64,000 nt of DNA from Streptomyces violens (GTDB lineage Bacteria > Actinomycetota > Actinomycetes > Streptomycetales > Streptomycetaceae): positions 558,001-622,000 of the forward strand of contig NZ_JOBH01000010.1 in assembly GCF_000717745.1 (NCBI RefSeq), read 5' to 3'. Shown here piece by piece: positions 19,954 through 28,848 of this stretch (position 1 is the stretch's first letter; the number at the start of each line of letters is the position of its first letter). A program made the position numbers and the translations under genes. Under the pieces are notes generated by a model. The model saw nothing but the letters and a program-made list of their open reading frames with translations. It was not told where the DNA came from and searched no databases.

Positions 19954-20451
19954 GTGAGCGGTTTGAGCCCACGTACGGACATCGAGCTGGTGGAGCAGGC
20001 CAATACCGCGTTCTACGAGGCCATCGAGCGCGGTGATCACGAGGCGATGTCCGAGCTGTGGCTGGACGGCCAGGTGAGCGTGGTGCACCCTGGCTGGCCG
20101 GTGCTGCGCGGCCGCAGCGAGGTGCTGCGCTCCTATGCGCTGATCATGGCGAACACCGAGTACATCCAGTTCTTCCTCACCGATGTGGAGATCGACGTGG
20201 TGGCCGACACCGCGCTGGTGACCTGCACGGAGAACATCCTCAGCGGCGGGCCTGCCGAGGAGGACGGCTCGGTGGGACCGCTGATCGGCCAGCTGGTCGT
20301 GGCGACCAACGTCTTCCGGCGCACGGAGGACGGCTGGCGGGTGTGGTCGCACCACGGGTCGCCGGTGCTCGCCGACCGGGACGACGAGGACGACGAGGAC
20401 GGCCCCGAGGACGAGGACGACGGCGTGGGCGGGCTGCCGGGCGGCCTGTGA
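19954..20451 (+). CDS. SnoaL-like / NTF2-fold protein in the fol cluster
   Basis: 165 aa from the GTG at 19954 (GGGAGCG just upstream; an earlier GTG at 19855 would run through the palindrome). The sequence has the NTF2-like pattern: an N-terminal helix (ELVEQANTAFYEAIERGDHEAMSELW), a central HPGWPVLRGRSEVLRSY motif and strands ending in VFRRTEDGWRVWSHHGSPV. The last 30 residues are very acidic (DDEDDEDGPEDEDD). The fold serves as a small-molecule cyclase or binding domain in many settings; the role between folP and folB is unknown. Confidence 0.82.
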   Translation: MSGLSPRTDIELVEQANTAFYEAIERGDHEAMSELWLDGQVSVVHPGWPVLRGRSEVLRSYALIMANTEYIQFFLTDVEIDVVADTALVTCTENILSGGPAEEDGSVGPLIGQLVVATNVFRRTEDGWRVWSHHGSPVLADRDDEDDEDGPEDEDDGVGGLPGGL

Positions 20452-20809
20452 CACGTGTCTCGGCGGGCGCGACGCCGCATGCTGAGATGGCTGGGCGGGC
20501 GCGTGCACCGCGCTGACATGGGCGGATACCGTGTCGAGGTCAGCGGTCGGGGTCAGCGGGGTGACTGGGGGAGCACTCGTTCGAGCCAAGTCGCGACGGG
20601 GTAGGGGTGGAGCGCGGGGCCGCGGGGTAAATGGCCGCGCGGACGGGGACTCGGCTTGTGCAGCAGCTGTGCGGGGTGCCGTCCATGGCCCCCGTGAGCG
20701 AGCGCTGTCAGTGCTCGCAGGTAAATTCGATGACCGGGTGGTGTTCCGGACCGTGTCCGGTGCGTGCCCGGTAATCCGACGATCAGTGGTACCAGTGGGA
20801 GTGATTCGC
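20452..20809. other. 358-bp region before folB without a convincing gene
   Basis: The folB frame is open through most of this stretch, but the putative extension is Arg/Gly-rich, has poor codon-position bias and shares nothing with FolB. No hairpin with T tract and no confident promoter hexamers were found. It probably carries a folB-folK promoter. Confidence 0.4.
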
Positions 20810-21169
20810 GTGGACCGTGTCGCGCTGCGCGGGCTGAAGGCCCGGGGACACCACGGTGTGTTCGCCCAGGAACGCGAGGCGGGCCAGGCGTTCGTCGTGG
20901 ACCTGGTGCTCGGCCTGGACACCCGGCCGGCGGCGGCGACCGACGACCTCGCGAAGACCGTGCACTACGGAATCGTGGCGGAGGAGGTCGTGGCGATCGT
21001 CGAGGGCGAGCCGGTCGACCTCATCGAGACGCTCGCGGAGCGGATCGCCGCCCAATGCCTGAAGCACCAGGGGGTGGAGGAGGTCGAGGTCGTCGTCCAC
21101 AAGCCCGACGCCCCGATCACGGTCCCCTTTGACGACGTGACCATCACCATCACCCGGAGCCGAGTATGA
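20810..21169 (+). CDS. folB: Dihydroneopterin aldolase
   Basis: 119 aa, the usual family length, from the GTG at 20810 with GGGAG eight bases upstream. It converts dihydroneopterin to 6-hydroxymethyl-dihydropterin. Signatures are the LKARGHHGVFAQEREAGQ start with the conserved GxHGVxxxE pattern, the substrate-binding VHYGIVAEEV, and the VEVVVHKPDAP motif with the catalytic Lys. Its TGA overlaps the ATG of folK by four bases, so translation is probably coupled. Confidence 0.94.
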   Translation: MDRVALRGLKARGHHGVFAQEREAGQAFVVDLVLGLDTRPAAATDDLAKTVHYGIVAEEVVAIVEGEPVDLIETLAERIAAQCLKHQGVEEVEVVVHKPDAPITVPFDDVTITITRSRV

Positions 21170-21759
21170 CCAGCAGTGACCCGACCGTACAGCCGGTGCC
21201 CGCCTCCGTGGTGGAGCAGGTGGACGCGGCGGACGTGACGCTCACCAACCCCAAACGCGCGGTGATCTCCCTGGGGAGCAATCTGGGCAACCGCCTGGAG
21301 ACGCTGCAGGGCGCCATCGACGCGCTGGAGGACACCCCGGGCGTGCGCGTGAAGGCCGTCTCGCCGGTGTACGAGACCGAGCCGTGGGGCGTGGAGGCGG
21401 GCTCCCAGCCCTCGTACTTCAATGCCGTGGTCCTCCTGAAGACCACGCTGCCGCCGTCCTCGCTCCTGGAACGCGGTCACGCCATCGAGGAGGCGTTCGA
21501 GCGGGTGCGCGACGAGCGCTGGGGTCCGCGCACGATCGACGTCGACATCGTCGCGTACCAGGACGTGATCTCCCAGGACCCGGTGCTGACCCTGCCGCAC
21601 CCCCGCGCCCACGAGCGCGCCTTCGTCCTCGTGCCGTGGCACGACGTCGACCCCGAGGCCAAGGTCCCCGGGCACGGCCCGGTGGCCGAGCTGCTGGCGG
21701 AGCTGGGCCGGGGCGGCGTCGCACCGCGCGCCGACCTGGAACTGCGACTGCCGGAGTGA
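21166..21759 (+). CDS. folK: 6-hydroxymethyl-dihydropterin pyrophosphokinase
   Basis: 197 aa. It transfers pyrophosphate from ATP to hydroxymethyl-dihydropterin, making the FolP substrate. After about 27 extra N-terminal residues come the family motifs ISLGSNLGNRLETL, SPVYETEPWG, and RVRDERWGPRTIDVDIV, where two Asp bind Mg2+. LPHPRAHERAFVLVPW follows. It is coupled to folB by an ATGA overlap and followed after 136 bp by a DUF3180 gene. Confidence 0.95.
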   Translation: MTSSDPTVQPVPASVVEQVDAADVTLTNPKRAVISLGSNLGNRLETLQGAIDALEDTPGVRVKAVSPVYETEPWGVEAGSQPSYFNAVVLLKTTLPPSSLLERGHAIEEAFERVRDERWGPRTIDVDIVAYQDVISQDPVLTLPHPRAHERAFVLVPWHDVDPEAKVPGHGPVAELLAELGRGGVAPRADLELRLPE

Positions 21760-21895
21760 TCGTTGTCCCTGGGGCGGACACGCCCTACGGCCCTCCGGGG
21801 GCCGGTAAAGGGATCATGATGGTGTCCGGTGGACATGACGGCCGGCGCGTCCGCGTGGGCGCGTGGCCAGAACGGTGTGAGGGGCGACGAGCTCG

Positions 21896-22378
21896 ATGAA
21901 GCAGCTACGGATCAAGGTGCTGGTCGGGCTGTTCGTGGTGGCGGGCGTACTGGCCTGGGCCGGCGCCCGGCTGTGGGACGCGCTCGGCAGCCTGCCCAGC
22001 GTGCCGCTGGCGGCCCCGATCGTGCTGGCGCTGATCGCGGCCGTGCTGGCGGCGACGGCCCTGTCGCTGCGCAGCCGGCTGAAGGCCCAGCGCGAGCGGG
22101 TGCCCGGTGCGAAGGGCGTCGAGCCGATGATGGCCGCGCGGGCCGTGCTGTTCGGCCAGGCGAGCGCGCTGGTCGCCGCGGTCGTGAGCGGCCTGTACGG
22201 CGGCGTCGCGGTCTTCCTGCTGACCTCGGGCTCCGCGGCCCAGGGCCGTACGGACCAGACGGTGTACGCGGGCCTGGCGGTCCTCGCCGGCCTGGCGGTG
22301 GTGGCCGCCGCCGTCTTCCTGGAACGCGTCTGCAAGCTTCCGGACGATGACGACGAGGCGGGAGTGGCGGCGGCCTGA
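21896..22378 (+). CDS. DUF3180 membrane protein
   Basis: 160 aa with four predicted membrane segments: VLVGLFVVAGVLAW, LAAPIVLALIAAVLAATAL, ASALVAAVVSGLYGGVAVFLL and VYAGLAVLAGLAVVAAAVFL, with a basic loop (RSRLKAQRERVPGAKG) between the second and third. DUF3180 proteins follow folK in many actinobacteria, but their function is unknown. The C-terminus is acidic. A strong hairpin lies immediately downstream. Confidence 0.85.
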   Translation: MKQLRIKVLVGLFVVAGVLAWAGARLWDALGSLPSVPLAAPIVLALIAAVLAATALSLRSRLKAQRERVPGAKGVEPMMAARAVLFGQASALVAAVVSGLYGGVAVFLLTSGSAAQGRTDQTVYAGLAVLAGLAVVAAAVFLERVCKLPDDDDEAGVAAA

Positions 22379-22381
22379 CCA

Positions 22382-22411
22382 GGGGGCTGCGCCCGTAGGC
22401 GCAGCGGCCCC
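22382..22411. terminator. Hairpin between DUF3180 gene and opuC ATPase gene
   Basis: GCTGCGCC (22386-22393) pairs perfectly with GGCGCAGC (22398-22405) around CGTA; flanking GGGG and CCCC can extend the stem with a two-base bulge. It lies between convergent genes. Confidence 0.6.
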
Positions 22412-22425
22412 GGGCGGGGCGTGTC

Positions 22426-23586
22426 TCACGCGTCCAGTACCGACTCCAGGGCCACGTCCGCGCGTGCGATCTTCGCCGCGTCCGCCGTGGTCGAGCGGCG
22501 CAGTGCCTCGTGGAGGCGGCCCGGGGTGAGGACGCCGAGGAAGCGGTCGCCGTCCAGTACGGCGATCCAGCCCGCGTCGTGCTGCAGCATCGTGCTGAAC
22601 GCCTGCTTCAGGGGCGCCCCGACCGGCAGCCATGCCTCCATGCGCCGCGCGTGCTCCCGGACCGTGCCCTCCTCGGCGAGCGCGAGGGTGTCCGCCGCGA
22701 CCCAGCCGTGCAGCCGGTCCTCGTGGTCCAGCACGACCGCCCAGCGGGCGCCGTCCGCCGCCATACCGGCCAGCGCGCGCCCCACGGGGTCGTCGAGGTG
22801 GATGACCGGCGGCTGTTCGAGGTCGCCGGTCTCGATGGGGGTGACGGACAGCCGCTTCAGCCCCCGGTCGGCGCCCACGAACTCCGCTACGTACGGTGTC
22901 GCGGGCGCGCCCAGCACCGTCGCCGGAGTGTCGAACTGTTCGATGCGTCCGGCCCCGTAGACGGCGATGCGGTCGCCGAGCCGTACCGCTTCCTCGATGT
23001 CGTGCGTCACGAAGAGCACCGTCTTGCGCAGCGAGGACTGCAGTCGCAGGAACTCCGTCTGCAGGTGCTCGCGGACGACCGGATCAACGGCACCGAACGG
23101 CTCGTCCATCAGCAGCACGGGCGGATCGGCGGCCAGCGCGCGGGCCACGCCGACGCGCTGACGCTGGCCGCCGGAGAGCTGTTCCGGGTACCGGTCGCCG
23201 TACACGGACGGATCCAGGCCGACCAGGTCGAGGAGTTCGGCGGCCCGGGCGCGGGCCTGCTTGCGGGGCCGGCCGAGCAGGTGCGGGACCGTGGCGGTGT
23301 TGTCGAGCACGGTCTTGTGCGGGAACAGCCCGATCTGCTGGATGACGTATCCGATGCGCCGGCGCAGCTCGACCGGGTCGACGGTGGCGATGTCGGCGCC
23401 GTCCAGGAAGATGCGGCCGCCGCTCGGCTCGATCAGGCGGTTGACCATCTTCATGGTCGTGGTCTTGCCGCAGCCGGACGGGCCGACGAGCGTGACGAGC
23501 TCGCCCTCAGCGACCTCGAAGGAGAGGTCGTCGACGGCCGTGGTGCCGTCCGCGTAGCGCTTGGTGACGTGCTCGAAACGGATCAT
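22426..23586 (-). CDS. opuCA: Glycine betaine/proline-type ABC transporter ATPase with CBS tail
   Basis: 386 aa. Walker A GPSGCGKTT (34-42), LSGGQRQRVGVARAL signature and LLMDEPFGAVDP Walker B are complete. After the ATPase domain (about 1-240) the C-terminal 110 residues contain a CBS-domain pair region (GRALAGMAADGARWAVVLDHEDRL and later DAGWIAVLDGDRFLGVLT), which in OpuA-type systems senses ionic strength or c-di-AMP. It energises the two permeases encoded divergently to the right. A disA gene, whose product makes c-di-AMP, lies 40 kb away. Confidence 0.9.
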   Translation of the reverse strand: MIRFEHVTKRYADGTTAVDDLSFEVAEGELVTLVGPSGCGKTTTMKMVNRLIEPSGGRIFLDGADIATVDPVELRRRIGYVIQQIGLFPHKTVLDNTATVPHLLGRPRKQARARAAELLDLVGLDPSVYGDRYPEQLSGGQRQRVGVARALAADPPVLLMDEPFGAVDPVVREHLQTEFLRLQSSLRKTVLFVTHDIEEAVRLGDRIAVYGAGRIEQFDTPATVLGAPATPYVAEFVGADRGLKRLSVTPIETGDLEQPPVIHLDDPVGRALAGMAADGARWAVVLDHEDRLHGWVAADTLALAEEGTVREHARRMEAWLPVGAPLKQAFSTMLQHDAGWIAVLDGDRFLGVLTPGRLHEALRRSTTADAAKIARADVALESVLDA

Positions 23587-23733
23587 GCTTCCCCATTGTC
23601 GTCGGTCCGCCCGGGGCGGGATGAACGGGATGTTGCGAGTGAATGGCGGTCCGGTCCGATTGTCAGTGGCGGGGGATAAGGTCGCAGACAGTCACCGGAT
23701 TTGTGAACGAGCGGACGGGGGAGGTGACGTGGC

Positions 23734-24519
23734 GTGAGCACGCCCATGAGCACGGTCGCGAGTGCATACGTGAGCGCGGCCGTGAGCCCGCACAACTGCC
23801 TGCGGGCGAATGACTGGATCTGCGGTGAGTACCTCCGCAGCCGAAGCCAGGAGCTGGTGGACGCCACCGTCCAGCACGTCTGGATCACCGTCCTCTCCGT
23901 GAGCATCGGCCTGTTGGTGGCGTTCCCGCTGGCGCTGCTCGCGCGGCAGCGGCGCGGTGCGGCCGGGCCGGTGCTCGGCCTGACGACGATTCTGTACACG
24001 GTCCCGTCGCTGGCCATGTTCGCGCTGCTGACCCCGGTGTTCGGGGTCTCGGCCGCCGTGGTCGTGACGGGCCTGGTGCTCTATTCCCTGACGATCCTGG
24101 TGCGGAACATCCTCGCGGGCCTGCAGGCGGTCCCCGCGGAGGTGCGCGAGGCGGCCCGCGGGATGGGGTACGGTCCGCTGCGGCTGCTCTTCCAGGTCGA
24201 ACTGCCGCTGGCGATACCCGCGTTGATGGCAGGGCTGCGGATCGCCACGGTCTCGACGGTGGCGATGACGACGATCGGCGCGGTCGTCGGCTTCGGCGGC
24301 CTGGGCAATCTCATCGACAGCGGGATGCAGGGCTTCTTCAAGGCCGAGGTGCTCACGGCATCCGTGCTGTGCGTACTGCTGGCGCTCGTCGCCGATCTGC
24401 TGCTGGTAGGCCTGCAACGGGCGTTGACGCCCTGGACCCGGGCCGGCCGGACGCGGCGGGTGCGTGGCGGGGCCGGAGGGATACGCAGGTCCGGGCGCGA
24501 GCGGAAGGCGGTGGCCTGA
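23734..24519 (+). CDS. opuCB: ABC transporter permease (compatible solute uptake), first
   Basis: 261 aa from a GTG after GGGGGAGGTGAC. Five to six membrane segments; the EAA loop reads EVREAARGMGYGPLRLLFQVELPLAIPALMAG. It forms half of the channel for glycine betaine, choline or carnitine. The extended N-terminus (about 45 residues with NDWICGEYLRSR) resembles the periplasmic start of other OpuCB proteins. The C-terminus is Arg-rich. The next permease starts three bases after the stop. Confidence 0.92.
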   Translation: MSTPMSTVASAYVSAAVSPHNCLRANDWICGEYLRSRSQELVDATVQHVWITVLSVSIGLLVAFPLALLARQRRGAAGPVLGLTTILYTVPSLAMFALLTPVFGVSAAVVVTGLVLYSLTILVRNILAGLQAVPAEVREAARGMGYGPLRLLFQVELPLAIPALMAGLRIATVSTVAMTTIGAVVGFGGLGNLIDSGMQGFFKAEVLTASVLCVLLALVADLLLVGLQRALTPWTRAGRTRRVRGGAGGIRRSGRERKAVA

Positions 24520-24522
24520 GCG

Positions 24523-25245
24523 ATGGACGCGATCACGGGCGCATGGGACTGGCTGGGCTCTGCCGCCAACTGGGCGGGGGAGAACGGCGTATGGCACCGC
24601 CTCGGCCAGCACGTACAGCTCAGCGTGGTGTGCCTGCTCATCTCCTGTCTGCTGGCGCTGCCGGTGGCGCTGTATCTGGGCCACATCGGCAAGGGCGGGG
24701 CGCTGGCGGTCAATCTCGCCAACGTCGGCCGCGCGGTGCCGACCTTCGCCGTACTGGTGCTGCTGACGCTCAGTCCGCTGGGCAAGGCGGGGGACTGGCC
24801 GACGATCGTGGCGCTGGTGCTGTTCGCGGTGCCGCCGCTGCTGACCAACGCGTACGTCGGGATGCGGGAGGCCGACCGCGATGTGGTGGAGGCGGCGCGG
24901 GGGATGGGCATGTCCGGCTCGCAGCTGCTGCTCCGGGTCGAGCTGCCGCTCGCGTACCCCTTGATCATGACGGGGCTGCGGTCGGCTTCGGTGCAGGTCG
25001 TGGCGACGGTGACGCTGGCCGCGCTGGCCGGCGGCGGCGGTCTGGGCCGGATCATCACGGCGGGCTTCGGCAATTACGACACCCCGCAGGTGGTCGCGGG
25101 CGCGGTGCTGGTCGCGGGGCTGGCGCTGATCGTCGAGGCGGTGCTGGTGGCGGTGGAGCGGCTGTGCGACCCGATGCGGGGGCGCCGTCGGCGGCGGGTG
25201 TCGGACAAGACAGGTGGGCAGGAGCCGGTGTGCTCCACTGGCTGA
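24523..25245 (+). CDS. opuCD: ABC transporter permease (compatible solute uptake), second
   Basis: 240 aa with about five membrane segments and the EAA motif VVEAARGMGMSGSQLLLRVELPLAYPLIMTG. It pairs with the upstream permease. A GGGGLGRIITAGF segment near residue 175 is typical of OpuCB/OpuCD-type subunits. The gene starts three bases after its neighbour and is followed 26 bases later by the binding-protein gene, indicating one transcript. Confidence 0.92.
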   Translation: MDAITGAWDWLGSAANWAGENGVWHRLGQHVQLSVVCLLISCLLALPVALYLGHIGKGGALAVNLANVGRAVPTFAVLVLLTLSPLGKAGDWPTIVALVLFAVPPLLTNAYVGMREADRDVVEAARGMGMSGSQLLLRVELPLAYPLIMTGLRSASVQVVATVTLAALAGGGGLGRIITAGFGNYDTPQVVAGAVLVAGLALIVEAVLVAVERLCDPMRGRRRRRVSDKTGGQEPVCSTG

Positions 25246-25271
25246 CCTCGAAGACTGGATGGGGAGTTCGG

Positions 25272-26234
25272 ATGAACAGCAAGTCGCGTACCGCGCGGAC
25301 GGCTCTCGTCGCGGGGACGGTGCTGGCGCTGGCCGCCGGGCTGTCCGCGTGCGGCGGTCAGAGCCTGGAGGAAAAGGGCGGGAAGAGCGCGGGCGGCAAG
25401 GGCACGATCGTTGTGGGTTCCGCGGGATTCACCGAGTCCCAGGTGCTCGCCGAGCTCTATTCCAAGATCATTTCCAATGCCGGGTACAAGACGTCCGTGC
25501 AGACGCTGAAGAATCGCGAGCTGTACGAACCGGCGCTGGAGAAGGGCGAGATCGATGTCGTTCCGGAATACGCCTCCACGCTCGCCGATTTTCTCAACGC
25601 CAAGGAGAACGGCGCCAAGGCGAAGTCGGTCGCGTCCAGCGACGCGGACGAGACCGTCGCGGCACTGAAGAAGCTCGCCGCGCCGCGCGGACTGAAGGTT
25701 CTTCCGCACGGCGCGGCGACGGACCAGAACGCCTTCGCGGTCACCAAGGAATTCGCCGCGAAGCACAAGCTGAAGACTCTCTCGGACCTTGGCGCGTCGA
25801 AGGAGAAGGTGAAGCTCGCGGCGGGCGAGGAGTGCGAGACCAGGCCGTACTGCCTGCCGGGCCTGAAGAAGACGTACGGCATAGCCGTGACGGGCATCGA
25901 CCCCAAGGGCGTGGGCACGGTGCAGGCCAAGCAGGCGGTCAAGGACGGCACGGACCAGCTGGTGCTGACCACCACGACGGACGCCACGCTCGACAGCTTC
26001 GGGCTGGTGCTCCTCAAGGACGACAAGCACCTGCAGAACGCCGAGAATGTGCTGCCGGTGGTGAATGCCGAGAGCGCCGGTGACAGCGCGATCGCGAGTG
26101 CGCTCGGCAAGCTCACGAAGGCGCTCACGACGAAGGACTTGATCGAGCTGAACCGCCAGGTCGATGCCGACCGGCGCAAGCCGGCGGATGTCGCGACGGC
26201 CTATCTGAAGGAGAAGGACCTGCTCAAGAAGTAA
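25272..26234 (+). CDS. opuCC: Osmoprotectant-binding lipoprotein
   Basis: 320 aa from the ATG at 25272. A lipoprotein signal peptide ends at LSAC (Cys27), so the protein is anchored outside the cell. The mature part is an OpuAC-type substrate-binding domain: TIVVGSAGFTESQVLAELY, ELYEPALEKGEIDVVPEYAS, and a late TTTTDATLDSFGLVLLKDD. A ECETRPYCLPGL stretch contains two Cys that could form a disulfide. It captures betaine or related solutes for the two permeases and the ATPase. Confidence 0.92.
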   Translation: MNSKSRTARTALVAGTVLALAAGLSACGGQSLEEKGGKSAGGKGTIVVGSAGFTESQVLAELYSKIISNAGYKTSVQTLKNRELYEPALEKGEIDVVPEYASTLADFLNAKENGAKAKSVASSDADETVAALKKLAAPRGLKVLPHGAATDQNAFAVTKEFAAKHKLKTLSDLGASKEKVKLAAGEECETRPYCLPGLKKTYGIAVTGIDPKGVGTVQAKQAVKDGTDQLVLTTTTDATLDSFGLVLLKDDKHLQNAENVLPVVNAESAGDSAIASALGKLTKALTTKDLIELNRQVDADRRKPADVATAYLKEKDLLKK

Positions 26235-26298
26235 CCAGCGGGAAACGGATTGCAGGGCGGGGCCCCACCAGCCTCGTACGCACGGTAAATTTCAGGCC

Positions 26299-27540
26299 AT
26301 GCCACGAGGACGCCATCGCCATTCCCCACCCCTGCACCGGCTTCTTCCCCCTACGACGGTCGCCGGTGCGTCAATTGCCTGCGCCGCCGGTGCCTGGCTG
26401 GTCGGCGATGCGCTGGTGCTCCGGGTCCTGGTCGCCGCCGCGGCCGTCGCCGCGGTCGGCGGCGCCGTGCTGGCCCGCACCTGGGACCGTACGGCCGGCA
26501 AGCGGGTCGCCGAACTCACCCGCGCCCGGGTGCGCGACGAGTGGCGGACCGAGGAGCGCATAGCCGAACTGGAGACGGACGTCGAGGAGGCCCGGGAGAT
26601 CCGGGCCGCGCTGGAGACCAAACTGCGCGCCAAGCGCGCGGAGCTGGCCCGGCTGCGCAATGAACACGCGGCGCTGCTCCGCCGGTACGCCACGGCCGAG
26701 ACCGAGCGGGCCAGCGCCCTGGAGGGCCGCCGCCGGCTCGCGATCGAGGCCACGGCCCCGGCGCGGGAGCTGACCGCGGGCGGCGCCGTGCCGGTACCGG
26801 GCCTGACGGCCGTCCGGCCCGCGGCCGTTGGCCCCGTCGCCGACGGCACGACGGCGGCCGCCATCACGCCCGGCACGCCGGCCGCCGCTCCGGCCGCCAC
26901 CGCCGCCCCGGCCCCCACCGCCTCCGCGGCGCCCACCGCGCGGGACTTCCGCAAGGCGGACGAGGCGCTGTTGCGGCTGAACGAGAGCGCCGTACGGCAG
27001 GAGGCCGCCCGCCGCGACGCCGCCCACCGCGCGGAGCGGGAGCGGGCGGAGCGGCAGCGCGCCGCCGAACAGGCCCGCGCCGCCGCGCAGGTCCGTGCGA
27101 CGGCCGAGGGCGCCCCCGCGCTGCGCCCGGTGCCGGCCGCCGCTGTCGCGCCGATCGGCGCGCAGCCGCGGACCGCCTCGCGGGCGACCGGCGGCTTCGA
27201 CTTCTTCGGTACGGGCACGGTCGCCGTCCGCAACGAGGCCCCCGCGGCGCCGCTGGAGGAGGACCTGGCGGACGTGGTGGGCGACGAGGCGGTGGCCGAA
27301 CAGTCGGCCCGCGCGGTGGCCCGCCGGGCCACCCGGCAGGCCGCTCCGGAGACCGCCCCGGAGGCCGTCTCCGAGGTGGCTCAGGGCGCCGAGCCCGAGG
27401 CACGGGACGAGGCCGCGCCGGAAGCCTCCGGTGAGTCCGCTGCCGGTGAGCCCGCGGCCGGCGAGGTCATCGACCTGACCGCGCACGACGAGACCGAGCA
27501 GATCGACGTCGTGGAGCTCCGCAGCGCGGCCGCACAGTAA
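26299..27540 (+). CDS. Membrane-anchored coiled-coil protein, unknown function
   Basis: 413 aa, not recognised. Two adjacent hydrophobic segments (about 20-38 and 40-59) form a possible N-terminal hairpin. A long charged heptad region follows (about 64-150; ELTRARVRDEWRTEERIAELETDVEEAREIRAALETK is its start in part), then an Ala/Pro linker, a second coil (about 228-275) and an acidic Ala/Glu-rich tail. The layout suggests a membrane-tethered scaffold facing the cytoplasm. A strong terminator directly follows, so it is its own unit or the end of the opuC transcript (64-bp gap). Confidence 0.75.
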   Translation: MPRGRHRHSPPLHRLLPPTTVAGASIACAAGAWLVGDALVLRVLVAAAAVAAVGGAVLARTWDRTAGKRVAELTRARVRDEWRTEERIAELETDVEEAREIRAALETKLRAKRAELARLRNEHAALLRRYATAETERASALEGRRRLAIEATAPARELTAGGAVPVPGLTAVRPAAVGPVADGTTAAAITPGTPAAAPAATAAPAPTASAAPTARDFRKADEALLRLNESAVRQEAARRDAAHRAERERAERQRAAEQARAAAQVRATAEGAPALRPVPAAAVAPIGAQPRTASRATGGFDFFGTGTVAVRNEAPAAPLEEDLADVVGDEAVAEQSARAVARRATRQAAPETAPEAVSEVAQGAEPEARDEAAPEASGESAAGEPAAGEVIDLTAHDETEQIDVVELRSAAAQ

Positions 27541-27547
27541 AGCGAGA

Positions 27548-27587
27548 AACGCCCGCACCGGTCGATGACCGGTGCGGGCGTTTTTTT
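27548..27587 (+). terminator. Rho-independent terminator
   Basis: A perfect 16-bp stem, AACGCCCGCACCGGTC (27548-27563) and its complement (27567-27582), with loop GAT and a run of seven T. The best intrinsic terminator in the window. Confidence 0.95.
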
Positions 27588-27705
27588 GCGTGCACCCAGG
27601 GCTCGGAAAGTTATCCACACCCTGTGGATGGCCCTGTTGGTGTTGGCCCTGGCGCTACCCCGCGTACAGCGGATCACGCCCCGCCCGTCACCCCGGGCCC
27701 GGCCG

Positions 27706-28848
27706 TCACTTGTCGATGTCGCCCACCACGAAGAACAGCGAGCCCAGAATGGCGACCATGTCGGCGACCAGCGTGCCGGGGAGCAGCTCCGTCAGGGCCT
27801 GGATGTTGTTGAACGAGGCGGAGCGGAGCTTGAGGCGGTACGGGGTCTTCTCGCCCTTGGAGACGAGGTAGTAGCCGTTGATGCCGAGCGGGTTCTCGGT
27901 CCAGGCGTACGTCGCGCCCTCGGGGGCCTTGAGGACCTTCGGGAGCCGCTGGTTGATCGGCCCGGGGGCCAGCTCCGCCATCCGGTCCAGGCAGGCGTCG
28001 GCCAGGTCGAGCGCGTTGTGCGTCTGCTCCAGCAGCACCTCGAAGCGCGCCAGGCAGTCGCCCTCGGAGCGGGTGACGACCTTCAGGGTGTCCTGCAGCT
28101 CCCCGTAGGCCAGGTACGGCTCGTCGCGGCGCAGGTCGAAGTCGACACCCGAGGCGCGGCCGATGGGCCCGGAGACGCCGTACGCGTGCACCGCCTCCGG
28201 GGTCAGCACGCCGACCCCGCGGGTCCGGCCGCGGAAGATCTCGTTGCCGAGGACGAGCCGGTCGAAGACGTCCATACGGGAGCGGACCTCGGACACCGCG
28301 TGCCGGGCGCGGCCGAGCCAGCCGGCCGGCAGGTCCTCCTTGAGGCCGCCGACGCGGTTGAACATGTAGTGCATCCGGCCGCCGGAGAGCTCCTCCATGA
28401 CATTCTGCAGCTCTTCGCGCTCGCGGAAGGCGTGGAAGACCGGGGTGATCCCGCCCAGCTCCAGGGGGTACGACCCGAGGAACATCAGGTGGTTCAGTAC
28501 GCGGTTCAGCTCGGCCAGGAGGGTGCGCGTCCAGACCGCCCGCTCCGGGACCTCCATGCCGAGCATCCGTTCGACGGCCATCACGACGCCGAGCTCGTTG
28601 GAGAACGCCGACAGCCAGTCGTGGCGGTTGGCGAGCACGATGATCTGGCGGTAGTCGCGCGCCTCGAAGAGCTTCTCCGCGCCCCGGTGCATGTAACCGA
28701 TCACCGGTTCGGCGTGGCTGATGCGCTCGCCGTCCAGTACCAGGCGCAGCCGCAGCACTCCGTGGGTGGAGGGGTGCTGGGGCCCGATGTTGAGCACCAT
28801 GTCCGTGCTCTCCGCCGCACCGCCAATGCCGACCATCGTCTCCGTCAT
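27706..28848 (-). CDS. nuoD2: Orphan NADH-quinone oxidoreductase subunit D homologue (NuoD2)
   Basis: 380 aa, full length for NuoD but with no other nuo gene nearby. The N-terminal quinone-site strand [12 protein letters not shown] (22-33) and MHRGAEKL (53-60) are kept, as are LNRVLNHL, and [18 protein letters not shown] gapless comparison with human NDUFS2 puts Trp78 (RHDW) where complex I has the quinone-head Tyr (RLDY), and the C-terminus reads [11 protein letters not shown] rather than the usual DPVFGEVDR type. The ATG overlaps the stop of the upstream MidA-like gene by four bases. It may be an alternative subunit or have a non-complex-I role. Confidence 0.9.
   Translation of the reverse strand: MTETMVGIGGAAESTDMVLNIGPQHPSTHGVLRLRLVLDGERISHAEPVIGYMHRGAEKLFEARDYRQIIVLANRHDWLSAFSNELGVVMAVERMLGMEVPERAVWTRTLLAELNRVLNHLMFLGSYPLELGGITPVFHAFREREELQNVMEELSGGRMHYMFNRVGGLKEDLPAGWLGRARHAVSEVRSRMDVFDRLVLGNEIFRGRTRGVGVLTPEAVHAYGVSGPIGRASGVDFDLRRDEPYLAYGELQDTLKVVTRSEGDCLARFEVLLEQTHNALDLADACLDRMAELAPGPINQRLPKVLKAPEGATYAWTENPLGINGYYLVSKGEKTPYRLKLRSASFNNIQALTELLPGTLVADMVAILGSLFFVVGDIDK

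Noticed and set aside
20531..20809. In-frame upstream extension of folB
   Set aside because: Arg/Gly-rich, no similarity to FolB; the GTG at 20810 has a good RBS and gives the normal family length.
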